A stretch of 64,000 bases of DNA from contig JAUEPE010000002.1 of the NCBI GenBank assembly GCA_030403585.1, positions 1 to 64,000 of the forward strand. Direction: 5' to 3'. The notes below the pieces were generated by a model. The model was not told where the DNA came from, searched no databases, and worked only from the letters and a program-made list of their open reading frames with translations. Each line of letters opens with the position of its first letter. Positions within the stretch are counted from its first letter, which is position 1. Origin of the DNA: Frankia sp. RB7. GTDB taxonomy: Bacteria; Pseudomonadota; Alphaproteobacteria; Rhizobiales; Xanthobacteraceae. Made by a program: the position numbers and the translations under genes. Of the stretch, positions 63,822 through 64,000 are shown one piece after another.

Positions 63822-64000
63822 ATGCTGGGCCGGCTCAACCATGTCGCGATCGCGACCAAGGACGCCGTCAAGGCTGCCAAGATTTACGGCGCGGCGTTCG
63901 GGGCGGAGATTTCTGACGCTGTGCCGCTGCCCGAGCATGGCGTCACTACTGTGTTCGCGACGCTCCCCAACACCAAGATCGAGTTCATCGAGCCGCTCGG
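63822..64000 (+). CDS. mce: Methylmalonyl-CoA epimerase (partial, runs off window)
   Basis: The first 59 or so codons of a VOC-fold protein: LGRLNHVAIATKDAVKAA, then TTVFATLPNTKIEFIEPLG at the window edge. The metal-ligand histidine in LNHVAIA and the glutamate in EFIEPLG are in place. The enzyme interconverts (S)- and (R)-methylmalonyl-CoA in propionate metabolism. A GGGAGAG site lies 5 nt before the ATG, and the gene is 11 nt after rnj, so it is co-transcribed. Confidence 0.9.
   Translation, partial: MLGRLNHVAIATKDAVKAAKIYGAAFGAEISDAVPLPEHGVTTVFATLPNTKIEFIEPL

Overview
The window is high-GC, densely coded chromosomal DNA that looks like an alphaproteobacterium of the Bradyrhizobium/Rhodopseudomonas group, most probably Bradyrhizobium. 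This rests on: the order tig-clpP-clpX-lon; a 14-gene nuo operon running into birA, rnj and a methylmalonyl-CoA epimerase; linked glnB-glnA; and intergenic palindromes that I remember as typical of Bradyrhizobium. The genus call is recognition, not a database match. No phage, transposase, integrase or CRISPR array was seen.

Region 1 (1-11,400) is mixed housekeeping and accessory genes. A SAM methyltransferase, an O-acetylhomoserine sulfhydrylase-type PLP enzyme, a CoA-binding protein and an ECHDC3-like crotonase lie on the minus strand. On the plus strand are a hotdog thioesterase, rplM-rpsI with a clear terminator, a membrane diguanylate cyclase, small proteins, a class I amidotransferase hydrolase and a HigBA-type toxin-antitoxin pair. 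An AI-2E family permease lies on the minus strand.

Region 2 (11,500-24,000) is core metabolism and proteostasis. glnB-glnA (nitrogen sensing and assimilation) carry a candidate sigma-54 promoter. They are followed by the NAD(P)HX repair enzyme, a Tat-exported cupredoxin protein that has lost most copper ligands, tRNA-Leu, and trigger factor, ClpP, ClpX and Lon.

Region 3 (24,000-45,500) is the more variable part. It holds tRNA-Val and a GFA protein. A metal-efflux operon follows (His-rich small protein, outer-membrane factor, adaptor, HME-type RND pump, His-rich CDF exporter). Next come peptidase T, HU, tRNA-Asp and a SPINDLY-like TPR glycosyltransferase. A MarR regulator diverges from a Rieske oxygenase/MFS pair, and a TonB siderophore receptor is followed by a PepSY membrane protein and a small membrane protein. 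HU and tRNA-Asp point opposite to lon and nuo, which hints at a rearranged segment.

Region 4 (45,768-64,000) is the respiratory complex I operon nuoA-N, tightly packed with many stop/start overlaps. Two non-standard genes sit inside it. One is a FkbM-family methyltransferase, translationally coupled to nuoD and placed before nuoE. The other is a small two-helix membrane protein between nuoE and nuoF. NuoL also has a histidine-rich insertion. These three features are the best candidates for undescribed biology here. The operon continues into birA, RNase J and the start of a methylmalonyl-CoA epimerase gene that runs off the window.
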